The notes beneath the pieces were generated by a model. That model searched no databases. It was not told the origin of the DNA and was given only the letters and a program-made list of their open reading frames with translations. Shown in pieces: positions 45,405 to 55,829 of a stretch of DNA of 64,000 nucleotides. Within the stretch, counting starts at the first letter, position 1. Each line of letters starts with the position of its first letter. The DNA comes from Tupaia tana (lineage: Eukaryota; Chordata; Mammalia; Scandentia; Tupaiidae). The translations under genes were made by a program, and so were the position numbers. Where the stretch lies: contig JAKSZU010000005.1 in assembly GCA_026018925.1 (NCBI GenBank), forward strand, positions 80,990,398 through 81,054,397, in the 5' to 3' direction.

Positions 45405-45575
45405 AGTGTACGTGCCCAAGATCCCGAGAGGAGAACGGAGGAGAAGGGATTGCAGCGTGGCCATTCCCCCTGGGGGGTGATTTCTCACTTTCTGTCTCTC
45501 TGTCTCTCTCTGTCTGTCTGGTGAGCGCACGCGCCCTATAGCAAAAAACCTCTCAAAACAAAAAGAAAAAATATT
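45405..45575 (+). mobile_element. tRNA-derived SINE, family A, 5'-truncated
   Basis: Starts in the body at GTACGTGCCCAAGATCCCGAGAGG and continues intact to GCCCTATAGCAAAAAACCTCTC and an A-rich tail. It is joined directly to an inverted SINE part. Confidence 0.9.
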
Positions 45576-45895
45576 TAAAAAAATTTATATGAGTATTTGC
45601 AGAACCATATCACACATTTTTTTTATTGTCCCACAAAAATACTCCCTAAAGAGACCTTAATACTTGTGATCAAGATTTAATCACTCATGGGCTACTAACA
45701 AACAAGTAAGGCAGACTGTAATGTAGAAAAAGTCTGTTTTATAGAGCATTTGAAATGCAAGCTAAGCTTTTGAATCTTGAGATAAGTAAGCAAAAATATG
45801 GTGACAAAAGCGAAAGTAATTCAATGCGTGCAGATCAACATTAATGTTTAATATATTTATTTAATTATTTATATTTAATTAATTAATTATTTTTT

Positions 45896-46052
45896 TATTA
45901 TCAGTCATACATTAAATCACTATACATCATTTACATTGTGAAGAGACTTTACCCAGCATGATATATACCTCAGTCTAGCCCAGTTGAGACCACCATACAC
46001 AGATGGTGTCAACAGATAATAAACCATACCTATGTCTCCCAAGTGTCTTACC
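45896..46052 (+). repeat. Unclassified repeat, copy 1
   Basis: Shares CTATACATCATTT, TTTACCCA(G/A)CATGA, CAGTC(T/C)AG and CCAGTTGAGA in the same order with 49017-49175. Family unknown. Confidence 0.7.
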
Positions 46053-46558
46053 AGATCAACATTCATTGGAAAGAAAAGGTGGCAGAATATGGGGTCATAT
46101 GTTTAGATCATTTTGAAACAAGTTATAAGATTCTGAATGCCCGTTGAAGAGAGCTATGGTAAGTTATCAATGTGATTCTGATTTGGTGAAAATTAGAACA
46201 AGCAGCCATCTAAGACCAGTACAAAATATTAGAAACCCTATCCATCTCCATCTCTGACATTAAGTGGCTTCAAAATCCACCTGTTGTAGTTCAAGCACAG
46301 TTTAAAAACAGATATAGCAACAGAAATCACTTACTATTGAGTCCAAGATCTTTCGAAGTAGAGATAATGACAAGACTATCAATTATATTCATTTGTCAGA
46401 TTTATTTACACGCGTCATTTATTAGCCTAGCAAATATTCCTAAGTTTCAGAAACTATGCTAGATGGGAGAAAATTAGCTGAGAATGGACCACATTACTCT
46501 TTCTAGGTCTTTCTCCTTAAAAATATCAAGTGTTACTATTCATGCTATCATATCATTT

Positions 46559-47719
46559 TGACGGGGCCATGCAGACAACACAAGTTGGTAAAGAGGCTGT
46601 CTCCCATGGCCTGGCCTGGGAAGAAACGGCAAGACAAGGCCGGTGGTTTACTAACTCTCCTTGTGTCGTTTTACTGGCCTGTAGTCGATTTCTCTGCCAT
46701 GAGCTTTACTGACGGTACCCCATAAGGGCAAAATAACACCCCCAGCCTTACTATAATTTTTACAATAATCCTAAAGGAATGCGGATCCCTAACGCTAGCA
46801 AATAGGAATTATCTCCTGAAGTCCCACCCCCCCCACCACCTGCCTGGAAAATGTCAATAAAGAGTGCTGCAGTTACCTCTCCTACTGGGGATTACATAGA
46901 TAACATTAGAAAGGTTTGGGTTAATAGAAATCTACTAAACTGGTGAAACGACCTCAGTAGCTGGGGGAGGCTTAGGGACTCATCAGTGAGGCACTGATAC
47001 CCCAAACAAAGACCATGAGCCACCTTTGATCTCAGGACAAGGGAACATCACTGTTCCCCAAGCCACAGCCATTGTATAGAACAGCAAGTAGAGGGTCCCA
47101 AGTACACAATAACCTTTAGGTAAGTCATTAAGTTGCTAGCAAGACCACATTCCTTTCCCATGTAGGCGAAAGGCTCACCCCCTTAGCTGTAAATTACCCC
47201 AAAAGCAATATAGATATTTCACTTTAGTATATATTAACCGTGTCTTTACTTAACAAAACAAGATATCTATCTAGGTCTTTGCTACCAGCATTGTTACCAC
47301 CCTGGTCTGGGACTGAGATTACCAAGCTTCCTCCAAGCCCCCTCTTCAAAAGGCCCTGTCCAGTGGTAATCAAGACTGAAGAAGAAGATGCACCAGACAA
47401 ATAGACTCCTTCGTTCTGAGAACTGTGTTTGGCTTCACCTGTTCAAAGACAGACATCATGTTTTATGATCATTGTTCCTGTGCTTTGAATTCTCTGTTTC
47501 ATAGAGTAAATCTTTTATTTCCCCCTCACCCCTCCTACTCCTGTAAGATCCCTCAATAAATACGCATGTCTTATTAGCCACGGCGCAGCAGCCTGGAGCT
47601 AACTCTGGCTGTGGCCGGCTAAGAACATGCAAAAAGGCATTGAGGTCTTAGTCTAATTTTTATTTCTGTTCACCTGCGCCGCCTCCAGCGAGTCAACCCA
47701 CCGAGGCTAGACCCCGGCA
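46559..47719 (+). mobile_element. Complete solo ERV LTR (6-bp TSD)
   Basis: Begins TGACGGGG and ends CCCCGGCA (reverse complement TGCCGGGG), a TG...CA element with near-perfect 8-bp inverted ends. An exact 6-bp TSD, TCATTT, lies at 46553-46558 and 47720-47725. AATAAA motifs occur near 46854 and 47555. At 1161 bp it is long for an LTR. No gag, pol or env is present, so it is a solo LTR left by recombination. A 6-bp TSD suggests a class II (ERVK-like) element, as inference. Confidence 0.85.
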
Positions 47720-47729
47720 TCATTTGATT

Positions 47730-48020
47730 TCATCCCCAACACTCCTTCCTGCAGTCATCTATAGACATTTCCCTTAATTTCTCTAGTTCTTCTATGAATA
47801 CAGTCTATTAGCAAAACTAGTGTTGTCATAGTTCTTGGTGTTTTAGTAACCAAGTACATAACCTTTCCATATTCATGGTTCTTAGTGCCTTGAATGTTCC
47901 TCTAACTATGGATCTGTCTACACCTTAACTCAGTCCCTAATATATATGTGTATACATGGTGACGTCCCAGATTTTGACATTGCTCCAATAGTTGATATGT
48001 GTTCATCATTTACATAATTT
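47730..48020. other. Unique-looking DNA, no gene seen
   Basis: No recognisable repeat or exon. Confidence 0.5.
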
Positions 48021-48022
48021 CC

Positions 48023-48290
48023 AGGACCAGCAGGTCTCATGGTCATTAAGGCATTGGACTCCACATACAGTTTGAGTCCTGGACCCAGCAGCTAGAAGAA
48101 TCATGCTGGACACAGTGTGCGCATACCCAAAATCTCAAGAGGAGAATGGATTACAGAATGGCCATCCCCCCTCGGGGTAAGGGTGATTATTCACTTTCCC
48201 TCTCACTGGCTATTTCTCTCTCTTTCTCTATCTGTCTTTCTCTCTCAGGTGAGCACACATGCCCTCTGGCAAAAACTTTAAGAGGGAAAA
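48023..48290 (+). mobile_element. Old tRNA-derived SINE, family A/B
   Basis: AGGACCAGCAGGTCTCATGGTCATTAAGG head, GTTTGAGTCCTGGACCC, CCCCCCTCGGGGTAAGGGTGATT and GCCCTCTGGCAAAAAC end. Confidence 0.82.
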
Positions 48291-48299
48291 AAATTAACT

Positions 48300-49010
48300 T
48301 GTAAACTACTTAGAATCATACCATATTTTTCTTCTTCAGTTTCTTCTGTTTGAAGACAATTTCATGCCTTCTTTATCTTAAAAACTGCAACACATTCTCT
48401 TTCCTCTTCACTGTCATGTAATGATTTTGTTTATATTTTGTGAAGTACATAAAAGTAATGACAAACGTGATTTGAGTGCTCTCACTGCCACTTACAAACA
48501 TTCTGTGTTTGAATTGTTGTCATCTCTCCTGAAATTAAGGGTAGTGAGATTGTCCTTGTAACTAAAGCCAACTCTTACCACTCACTAGACCCCGTAGTCG
48601 CTTACTTACTCTAAGTTATTAATCCAGCATTTGCCTCCTCTTCAGTTCATGTGAATTTGCCCTTTCTACTCCATCATCTTTGCTTTAGCATACAAACATA
48701 CAGTAATATATCCTTAGTTATTAAACAAACAAACAGTATCTTTTATTTAATGTGCCCTTGACCTCATCCTTTCTCATAAAATAGCCAAAAGAGTTGTCTA
48801 TGATGTTTTCCTCAAATTATTTTCCTTAGTATTTCTTTGCTGTATTTTATTTTTTTATTATTTTATATTACATTTAATCACATATATTTTTACAGTGTAT
48901 GATATTTCTTTTTCCAGCATGATTACCATGCATATCAGTGAAGACAAAGACATTACTATACACATCAGCAGCAGCAAATAGCTTTTCACTTATTTTTCAG
49001 ATTAAAAAAA
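48300..49010. other. AT-rich DNA, no gene seen
   Basis: No credible exon; 48480-48700 may be an old unclassified repeat. Confidence 0.4.
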
Positions 49011-49016
49011 AATTGT

Positions 49017-49175
49017 ATTATTCTTATTTTTTAAACATTCTATCTCTATACATCATTTGCTTTGTAAAGAGAATTTACCCAACATGAAATACTTCTCAGA
49101 CCAGTCCAGTTGAGAATACTGTACATGTTGTCATTAACAGGTAATCAACAATTACTATGTCCCATAAATGTCACA
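49017..49175 (+). repeat. Unclassified repeat, copy 2
   Basis: Second copy of the segment at 45896-46052, same orientation, about 3.1 kb away. Divergence is substantial, indicating age. Confidence 0.7.
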
Positions 49176-49179
49176 CCTC

Positions 49180-50310
49180 TCTAGTTTTTCTCCCTGATAT
49201 TTTCTGTAGCATTTGTCACATGATATATTTTCTTCTTTCTTGAAAAACATTTTCACCTAATAAGTAGGACAATACTCTGTTCTCTACCTACCTCTATGGT
49301 CAGTCCTTCTCCATTTTCTTTACAGGTTCTTTTTTATTTTTATTTTTTTTGGTTTCTCTAAATTATATAATTTATGATGCCCCAGGGATTATTTTTTGAG
49401 TTTTTTATTTAGCATTTAAACTCATTGATAATTACATCCAATCTAGTAACCTTAAATCAGAGTTTTTAAAATCCTTTCATTATTATTATTATCCCCCTTA
49501 GGATAAAAATGAAATTGAATTTACAATCTCTCTAATGATAGAAATTAAATATTAAGCAATACAACTTTGTTAGATAGCTTTGAGCTATGGAGGGCCACAG
49601 ACCCTAAAAGATCTCAGATTTTTTTCACCTGCGAGGATCTAATTTTTTATTTCCTTGACAGAAATTATACACCTCTATTGAGAATGCATACTTTAAAGTT
49701 TACTTACAGTCTAATGAATCACAATTTTATATTTGCAGGAAGATCTTTAGGTGAACCCTAACTCATTACCAACTACCTGAATGACCCTTTTAGTTGATGT
49801 TTAATAGGTATCACAAATTTAAAATGTCCTATACCAAAATTCTAATGTTTATCTTTATAAGTCTTTTTCTTGTTCCCTTTCTCTTTTGAAATCTTCTCTC
49901 TTCTCAATAAATGGCAAAGTAGTTGTTACGTTTGTTCAGATTCAAAGCTTTGAGAGCATCTACGATTCCTCTTCATCATCACTTCATCAGTATGTCTGGT
50001 TGGAGCGAGCTTGACAATTTACTCAGAATACAACCACTTCTCATCATTTCTGTCATTAATTCACCTAAGTAGCACACTGTTGTGTCTTAGTCAAATCACT
50101 GTAACACTGTCCTTATCTTTTTTTCTTTTTCTCAGTTTCTTTCTTGATGTCTGCTCTTGCAATTCCATGAGGAAACTTCAAAACTGTGTAGAATAATGGA
50201 ATTAAATATGTAAGTTTATTTTGGTGCAAAAATAAATGATGCATATGTATAGTTTTTCCATATTATACATGATCATAAACTTTGTGAAGATTCACCTATA
50301 TTTTCCAAGT
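49180..50310. other. AT-rich DNA, no gene seen
   Basis: No recognisable repeat or exon; the 64-codon frame at 49567-49761 has no recognised features. Confidence 0.45.
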
Positions 50311-50314
50311 TATG

Positions 50315-50578
50315 TGGAGCCAGCCAGGTGACATGGTGTTTAAGGCAGCTGGATCCCACTGGCTAACTGTATGGTTCAAGACCTGAGTTCGGTGGCTTGA
50401 AAAACATGGCAGGCATGTGTGTGTGCATGCCCTAAGTCTGGAGATGAGAATATAAGAGAAGGGATTCTGGCATAGTTGTTGCCCCCAAGAGATGATTTAT
50501 TTTTTTTTTCTCTTTCTGTCTGTCTTTCTCTCTGGTTAGCTTATGGAAAACAAACAAACGAACAAGAATAAACTAACA
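50315..50578 (+). mobile_element. tRNA-derived SINE, family B
   Basis: GGAGCCAGCCAGGTGACATGGTGTTTAAGGC head, GGTTCAAGACC B box, the diagnostic GGTGGCTTGAAAAACATGGC junction, and a CT-rich segment. One of the clearer B copies. Confidence 0.85.
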
Positions 50579-51014
50579 AACATCAAGAAATGTGTCTGGT
50601 TTCACTCGACCAGAAATTGAATGAATAAAGTGAGGAACATATATTCTACAAAATACCTGTGGAATAAAGAGTCTGCCAACTTGCTTCCAGAAACATAGTA
50701 AGAACTGAAGCTTTCCCAGCTTTTTAAAATTTATGGCTTACCCTAGAAAGTGGAGCATTTTAGATTAAAGTAAAGAACAAAGATCTACTTACCAGAGACG
50801 TTTCCATGCCCAGCTAATTATTTGATTCTGTTATATTTTAATATCTTCTTTTTATATTTCTAATTTATAGAAGAGATAATGAGCAAATGATTTTTTTGTG
50901 TGGCAATATAGAATGCTAAAATACAAAATCATCCTTTCCAAAATGTATATATCATCTACACTTACATGACTTAAACTTCTGTGTTACCATTTTCTTAGAA
51001 TTTAAAACAAGATT

Positions 51015-51281
51015 GTTTTTTTTTTTTTGGAGAGGTTTTCGCTATAGGGCGCGTGCACTCGCCAGACAGACAGAGAGAGACATAGAGACAGAAAGCGAGA
51101 AATCACCCCCCAGGAGGGATGGTGACGCCGCAATCCCTTCTCCTCCATTTTCCTCTCGGGATCTTGGGCACGCATGCACACGCGCCCGGCGTGAGTTTTA
51201 ATCCACCGGGTCCGGGACGTGAACTGCGGTCGACTACGTGGGAGTCTAGTGACATAGCCATTACGCTAACTGCTGGTTCCC
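51015..51281 (-). mobile_element. tRNA-derived SINE, family A, young type
   Basis: On the minus strand: GGGAACCAGCAGTTAGCG, TCTCTATGTCTC, AGCGAAAACC. A perfect 12-bp TSD, TAAAACAAGATT, lies at 51003-51014 and 51282-51293. Confidence 0.96.
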
Positions 51282-51416
51282 TAAAACAAGATTTTTATGT
51301 GTTTCAGTAAATTCCCTTAAAATATATACAGAGTTTGAAAACAACAACAAAACAGTTAAGTATCCTTTGATAATAATTGTATAATTATTCATTTTCAATA
51401 TAAAAAAAACAAATTG

Positions 51417-51668
51417 GGGTTAGCCCCATGGCCTAATGTTTAACGGGGCTAGATCCCACACAGATGACCATGGTCCAAATACTGGTGGCTTTTTTTGAAA
51501 AACATACCTGGCCTGTGTACATGCAAGCTTAAAATCTCAACAAAATGAAGAAATTGAGGACAAGGGATTGAGGTATGACCATGTCAGCTAGGGAAGGGGG
51601 GGTGCTTTCTCCTTCTCTTGTTTATCTCCTTCTCTCTCTGATAAGCGTGCTTGCCCTCCAGGGGATAC
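51417..51668 (+). mobile_element. Old tRNA-derived SINE, family B
   Basis: GGGGTTAGCCCCATGGCCTAATGTTTAACGG head, TTTGAAAAACATACCTGGC junction, CATGTCAGCTAGGGAAGG in place of the palindrome and a weak CT-rich end. Confidence 0.8.
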
Positions 51669-51669
51669 C

Positions 51670-52125
51670 TTATAGACAGTATGGCGACTTAGAAGGTAAT
51701 ATTTAGGTAGATATGAAATCTATGATCATGTGTAGCTCTTGAATCCTGAAAACATAAATACAATCTCCAATGTTGCCTTTTTTAAAATGTGAGACATTTT
51801 AGTTATTCACAGAAGTTCATTATTTAGTGCAAATTTGCAAGATTCATGTATATCATTGCTTATCAGTTAGGCTACAATCTATTTACATTGACAAAGCAAT
51901 ATTTACAGAGTCCAATGAAATCCTAGGTATTCTGGAAAAGCATAAAAACTTTCAGAGAGAAAATATATTTGTTTAAATTTTATAACAAACTTCAATATCT
52001 TGCTAAAATAAAAGTTAACTTTCAAAGCTATCTTATTTAATGTAATATTTTAACAGTTTGAATAGATTATTTGCACATTTTTCTGAAGCAATGAAAAGAT
52101 TAGTTCAAATATAATAATTGTATCC
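51670..52125. other. AT-rich DNA, no gene seen
   Basis: No recognisable repeat or exon. Confidence 0.5.
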
Positions 52126-52140
52126 CATTTGTTATATTCT

Positions 52141-52408
52141 ATTTTTTTTTTTTTTTTTGTAGAGGTTTTTGCTATAGGTCATGTGTGCTCACCAGAAAGA
52201 CAGAGAGAGACAGAGAGACAGAAAGTTAGAAATACCCCCCAGGGGGGGACAACCAGCTGCAATCCCTTCTCCTCCATTCTTCTCAGGATCTTGGGCACAC
52301 ACGCACAGGCACCTGGCATGAGTTTAAGCCACCAGGTCCGGGACTTGAACCACAATCGACATCATGGGAGTTCAGCGACACAGTCATTATGTCAACTGTT
52401 GGTCTCAT
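52141..52408 (-). mobile_element. tRNA-derived SINE, family A
   Basis: Poly(T), TAGAGGTTTTTGCTATAGGTC, CCCCCCAGGGGGGG palindrome and a head ending ACTGTTGGTC. TSD ATTTGTTATATTCT/ATTTGTTACATTCT at 52127-52140 and 52409-52422. Confidence 0.92.
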
Positions 52409-52439
52409 ATTTGTTACATTCTTTAAAAGTATTTTTCAA

Positions 52440-52598
52440 GGGGACTGACAGGTGGCAGGTGATCGAGACGCTGGATATTCCCACATGGCCAACCACGGTT
52501 TGAGTCTTGGGCATGGCAGCTTGCTTTCTCACTTTCCCTCTCTCTGCATTTCTCTTTGATTAAGTTAAAAAAATGATGAATAAATAAAATTAAAAAAA
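52440..52598 (+). mobile_element. Short tRNA-derived SINE, family D
   Basis: GGGACTGACAGGTGGCAGGTGATCG head, GGTTTGAGTCTTGG B box, GGCAGCTTGCTTTCTCACTTTCCC and an A-rich tail. TSD TATTTTTCAA at 52430-52439 and 52599-52608. Confidence 0.92.
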
Positions 52599-52614
52599 TA
52601 TTTTTCAAACGTTC

Positions 52615-53070
52615 ATTTTACAAATTATAGAAGGAAAAATAATGCTTATTCTGAACTTGCAATGCTCATAGTAGGTTAACTTCCCAGATTTGATTTTTTT
52701 CCAGTTACTTAGTAGCTTTTAACTATCGGAGATCAAATGAATAACAGGTGGTTTTGTTCTATGTGGTCATTACTTTTTCTCCTCATAAGATAAAGCTACA
52801 TAAATAAGGCATTTAAAAATGAAACTAAATAAAAGCTACTACAACCATCAGCACAAAGATATTAGGAGAATTAATAGACAAGTGAATACTTCTACTCCCC
52901 TGGGGGTTTGATTATCTTTTGTGAAATAAAATTTCACAAAATTCAGTGGAATAAGTGAACAGAGGAAAATCTTGCCTTTTATAATATATATTTATATACC
53001 GTTGTTCTATCATTTCTCTCAGTAAAAATTAATGCACATAAAGGATGCCAAGATTATTGTACTATCATAA
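52615..53070. other. AT-rich DNA, no gene seen
   Basis: No recognisable repeat or exon. Confidence 0.5.
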
Positions 53071-53086
53071 ATATAGAACACTAGGG

Positions 53087-53640
53087 AATAGCAGATGGTG
53101 TAATGGTTGTGTTGCTAGACTCCCATGTAGTAGGCTGCCGTTTGAGTCCTAGACCTGGTAGCTCAAACCTCACACCAGATGCATGTGCATGTGTGCCCAA
53201 GATCCCTAGAAGAGAATGAAAAAGAAGGGATTGGGAACCAGCAGTTAGCGTAATGGCTATGTCGCTGGACTCCCACGTAGGAGACCACAGTTCGCGTCCC
53301 GGACTCGGTGGCTTAAAACGCCGGGTGCGAGTGCGTGTGTGCCCAAGATCCCGAGAGGAGAATGGAGGAGAAGGGATTGTGGCGTGGCCATCCCCCCTGG
53401 GGGGTGATTTCTCGCTTTCTGTCTCTATGTCTCTCTCTGTCTGACTGGCGAGCGTACGTGCCCTATAGCGAAAAACCTCTCCAAAAAAAAAGAAAAAAAG
53501 AAAAAGAAGGGATTGCAGTGTGGTCACACTCTCTAGGGGGTGATTTCTATCTTTCTGTTTCTCTGTCTCTGTCTTTCTCTCCAGTGGGTGCATGTGCCCT
53601 ATAGCAAAATATCTCTCTCTAAAAAAAAAAAAAGAGAGAA
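53087..53640 (+). mobile_element. tRNA-derived SINE, family A, host of a nested SINE
   Basis: Outer copy: GCAGATGGTGTAATGG head (53087-53233) and body-to-tail (53516-53640), separated by a young SINE. Outer TSD AACACTAGGG at 53077-53086 and 53641-53650. Confidence 0.93.
53234..53500 (+). mobile_element. tRNA-derived SINE, family A, young type, nested
   Basis: GGAACCAGCAGTTAGCGTAATGG, GTTCGCGTCCC, TCTCTATGTCTC and AGCGAAAAACC. A perfect 15-bp TSD, AAAAAGAAGGGATTG, at 53219-53233 and 53501-53515 lies in the older SINE's body. Confidence 0.97.
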
Positions 53641-53654
53641 AACACTAGGGGTCA

Positions 53655-54100
53655 TTATTATTACTCAGTAGTGGAGCACAAATATTGGACCTTTTCTTAG
53701 AGTATAAAATTAACATTAGCAGATTTTATCTATAAAATCATTTCTGTACAAAATGATCCCAGAAAATTAATTTTTTAAATACTAGTAAGATGAAAAAAAT
53801 TTATAAATACATATTCTTGCCATAGATTTTTACTTCTTCTGGTGAACAAATTTTTAAGACTCTAAAAGACTGAATTATCTATACTAAACTTTTTTATTAA
53901 ACAGAGAAAATCATGGAGGTTATGGAAGTAAAATAAGTTGTGTAATGTCATATAATATTTCCTAAAACAATACCATATCATTATATTTTATGTTCTAGGA
54001 TTTCTCTTCTTTGTCCTTTTGAAAAGAGCTACTCAATTTTATTTTGTAATATTAACATATATAGATTTATTGAAAAACTAGTATGATAAAAGATTACTGG
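53655..54100. other. AT-rich DNA, no gene seen
   Basis: No recognisable repeat or exon. Confidence 0.5.
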
Positions 54101-54119
54101 TTATAAGATTTCTGTTATT

Positions 54120-54384
54120 GGGAACCAGCAGTTAGCATAATGGCTATGTCCCTGGACTCCCACTTAGTCGACCGCGGTTCGCGTCCCGGACCCGGTGGCT
54201 TAAAACTCACGCCAGGCGCGTGTGTGTGTGTGCCCAAGATCCCAAGAGGAGAATGGAGGAGAAGGGATTGCGGAGTGATCATCCCCCCTGGAAGGTGATT
54301 TCTTGCTTTCTGTCTCTATGTCTCTCTCTGTCTGTCTGGCGAGCACATGCACCCTATAGCGAAAATCTCTCCAAAAAAAAAAAA
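54120..54384 (+). mobile_element. tRNA-derived SINE, family A, young type
   Basis: GGGAACCAGCAGTTAGC, GGTTCGCGTCCC, TCTCTATGTCTC, AGCGAAAATC. TSD AGATTTCTGTTATT/AGATTTTTGTTATT (13 of 14) at 54106-54119 and 54385-54398. Confidence 0.96.
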
Positions 54385-54753
54385 AGATTTTTGTTATTAT
54401 AAATAATAAGTTATAATCTCCAATACACTTAATGTGAAAAATAAAGTTAGAAAATACCCTAGACAAAAGTGTGATGTTTTTACAAATTTTGAGAATGCAA
54501 ATCTATGTACATGTAAAGTAAAAAGCTCAGATAAGTTTAGCTTAGCTCAACACATGCTTAATGCATGAGTAGTGTATGTTTAATAATGCTTTACACAGCT
54601 CTATATATGCTTAAATGATTAAAATAATGGCTATCACTTATATCAGATAACTCTTTTGAAAGTCCTGACTTGTATGAAGCAAATGCTATAGCATTATTGC
54701 ATAGTATTGCACATTTTTAAAAATTTCATTTCTTGTTTTAAAAACAAAAACTT

Positions 54754-55029
54754 GGGACCAGCAGTTAGCGTAATGGCTATGTCACTGGACTCCCATGTAG
54801 TCGACTGTGGTTCGCGTCCTGGACCCAGTAGCTTAAAACTCACGCTGGGCGCATGTGAGTGCGTGCCCAAGATCCTGAGAGGAGAATGAAGGCGAAGGGA
54901 TTGTGGCGTGGCCATTCCCCCCAGGGGGTGATTTCTCGCATTCTCTCTTTGTCTCTGTCTCTCTGTGTCTGTCTGGGGAGCGCAAGTGCCCTATAGCAAA
55001 AAACTCTTCAAAAAAAAAAAAAAGAAAAG
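54754..55029 (+). mobile_element. tRNA-derived SINE, family A
   Basis: GGGACCAGCAGTTAGCGTAATGG with GGTTCGCGTCCTGG T-loop but AGCAAAAAAC end, so it is intermediate between old and young types. The tail is A-rich; no unambiguous TSD. Confidence 0.93.
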
Positions 55030-55048
55030 AAAACAACTTTTTTTAGAT

Positions 55049-55496
55049 CAGGTGTCCCCAAACCCCAAACCCTGGACCATGAACTAATACCAGTCCCTGG
55101 GGCTATGGCCTATTAGAAACTGGTTGCATAGAGGAAGAACAGCAGGCTAGCAAGGGGAGCTTTATCTGCATTTATAGCCACACCCCACCACTAACACTAA
55201 GGCCAATGCTCCTCCTCCAGTCATATCAGAAGGGGCATTTGATTCTCATAGGGATCTCCAGGATGTGACCATCTACTTGCAGGAAGGCAAGCTTAGGGCC
55301 CCCCACTGATTCTGCATTGTGGTGAGTTGTATATTTTTTTCATCATATAATGTACTACTAATAGAAATAACAATCACAATAAATGTAATGTTGTTGAATC
55401 CTCCTGAAACTATGCTCCTTCCCCCCACCCCAAGTCCATGGAAAAAATGTCTTCCATGGAACCAGTTCCTGGTGTCTTAAAGGTTTTTTATCAGTG
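55049..55496 (-). mobile_element. hAT-Charlie-type MITE, MER1-like
   Basis: CAGGTGTCCCCAAACCCC start, GGACCATGAACTAATACCAG, TTGATTCTCATAGGGATC, AATAATAGAAATAAC-type text, TCCATGGAAAAAATGTCTTCC and a GGTTTTTTATCAGTG end follow MER1A/B order. An 8-bp TSD, TTTTAGAT and CTCTAGAT (6 of 8), at 55041-55048 and 55497-55504 fits hAT preference. Strand follows my memory of the MER1 consensus. Confidence 0.85.
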
Positions 55497-55607
55497 CTCT
55501 AGATAGCATTGGAAATTATACATTTACATGCCAAATAACACTTATGTTATTTGTAAAATATATACATATATATATGTACACACAGTTAAATTTTAAGTAT
55601 TTATTTA

Positions 55608-55829
55608 CTTGTGTATGTATTTTTTTCTTAAACAAGAGGGAGACAGAGAAAGAGAGAGATACAGTTACCCCCAACAGGATCTTCATACAATAATCCACCT
55701 GTGGCCCCAGCCCAGGGATGAAGAGCACACGTGTGCACCTAGCATTTAGGGAGGCCCTGAGACAGCACCTGAGGTCCTTCCTATGTGGGAGCAGTTACAT
55801 TATCTCTTCACCACCATCTGGACCAATAG
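55608..55829 (-). mobile_element. SINE, family C
   Basis: On the minus strand: TTGGTCCAGATGGTGGTGAAG head, GGAAGGACCTCAGGTGCTG, the signature TATGAAGATCCTGTTGGGGG, a CT segment and an A-rich tail. Confidence 0.7.

Noticed and set aside
46530..46712. Retroviral protein fragment in the solo LTR
   Set aside because: The 60-codon frame spans the LTR's left boundary and shows no retroviral motif.
53081..53593. 170-codon minus-strand open frame
   Set aside because: It reads through the nested family A SINE pair; its residues follow the SINE body (SPPFSSRDLGH) found in many other copies.
53087..55029. CRISPR-like array of repeats
   Set aside because: Repeats are dispersed SINEs of about 265 bp with TSDs and A tails in a mammalian context.
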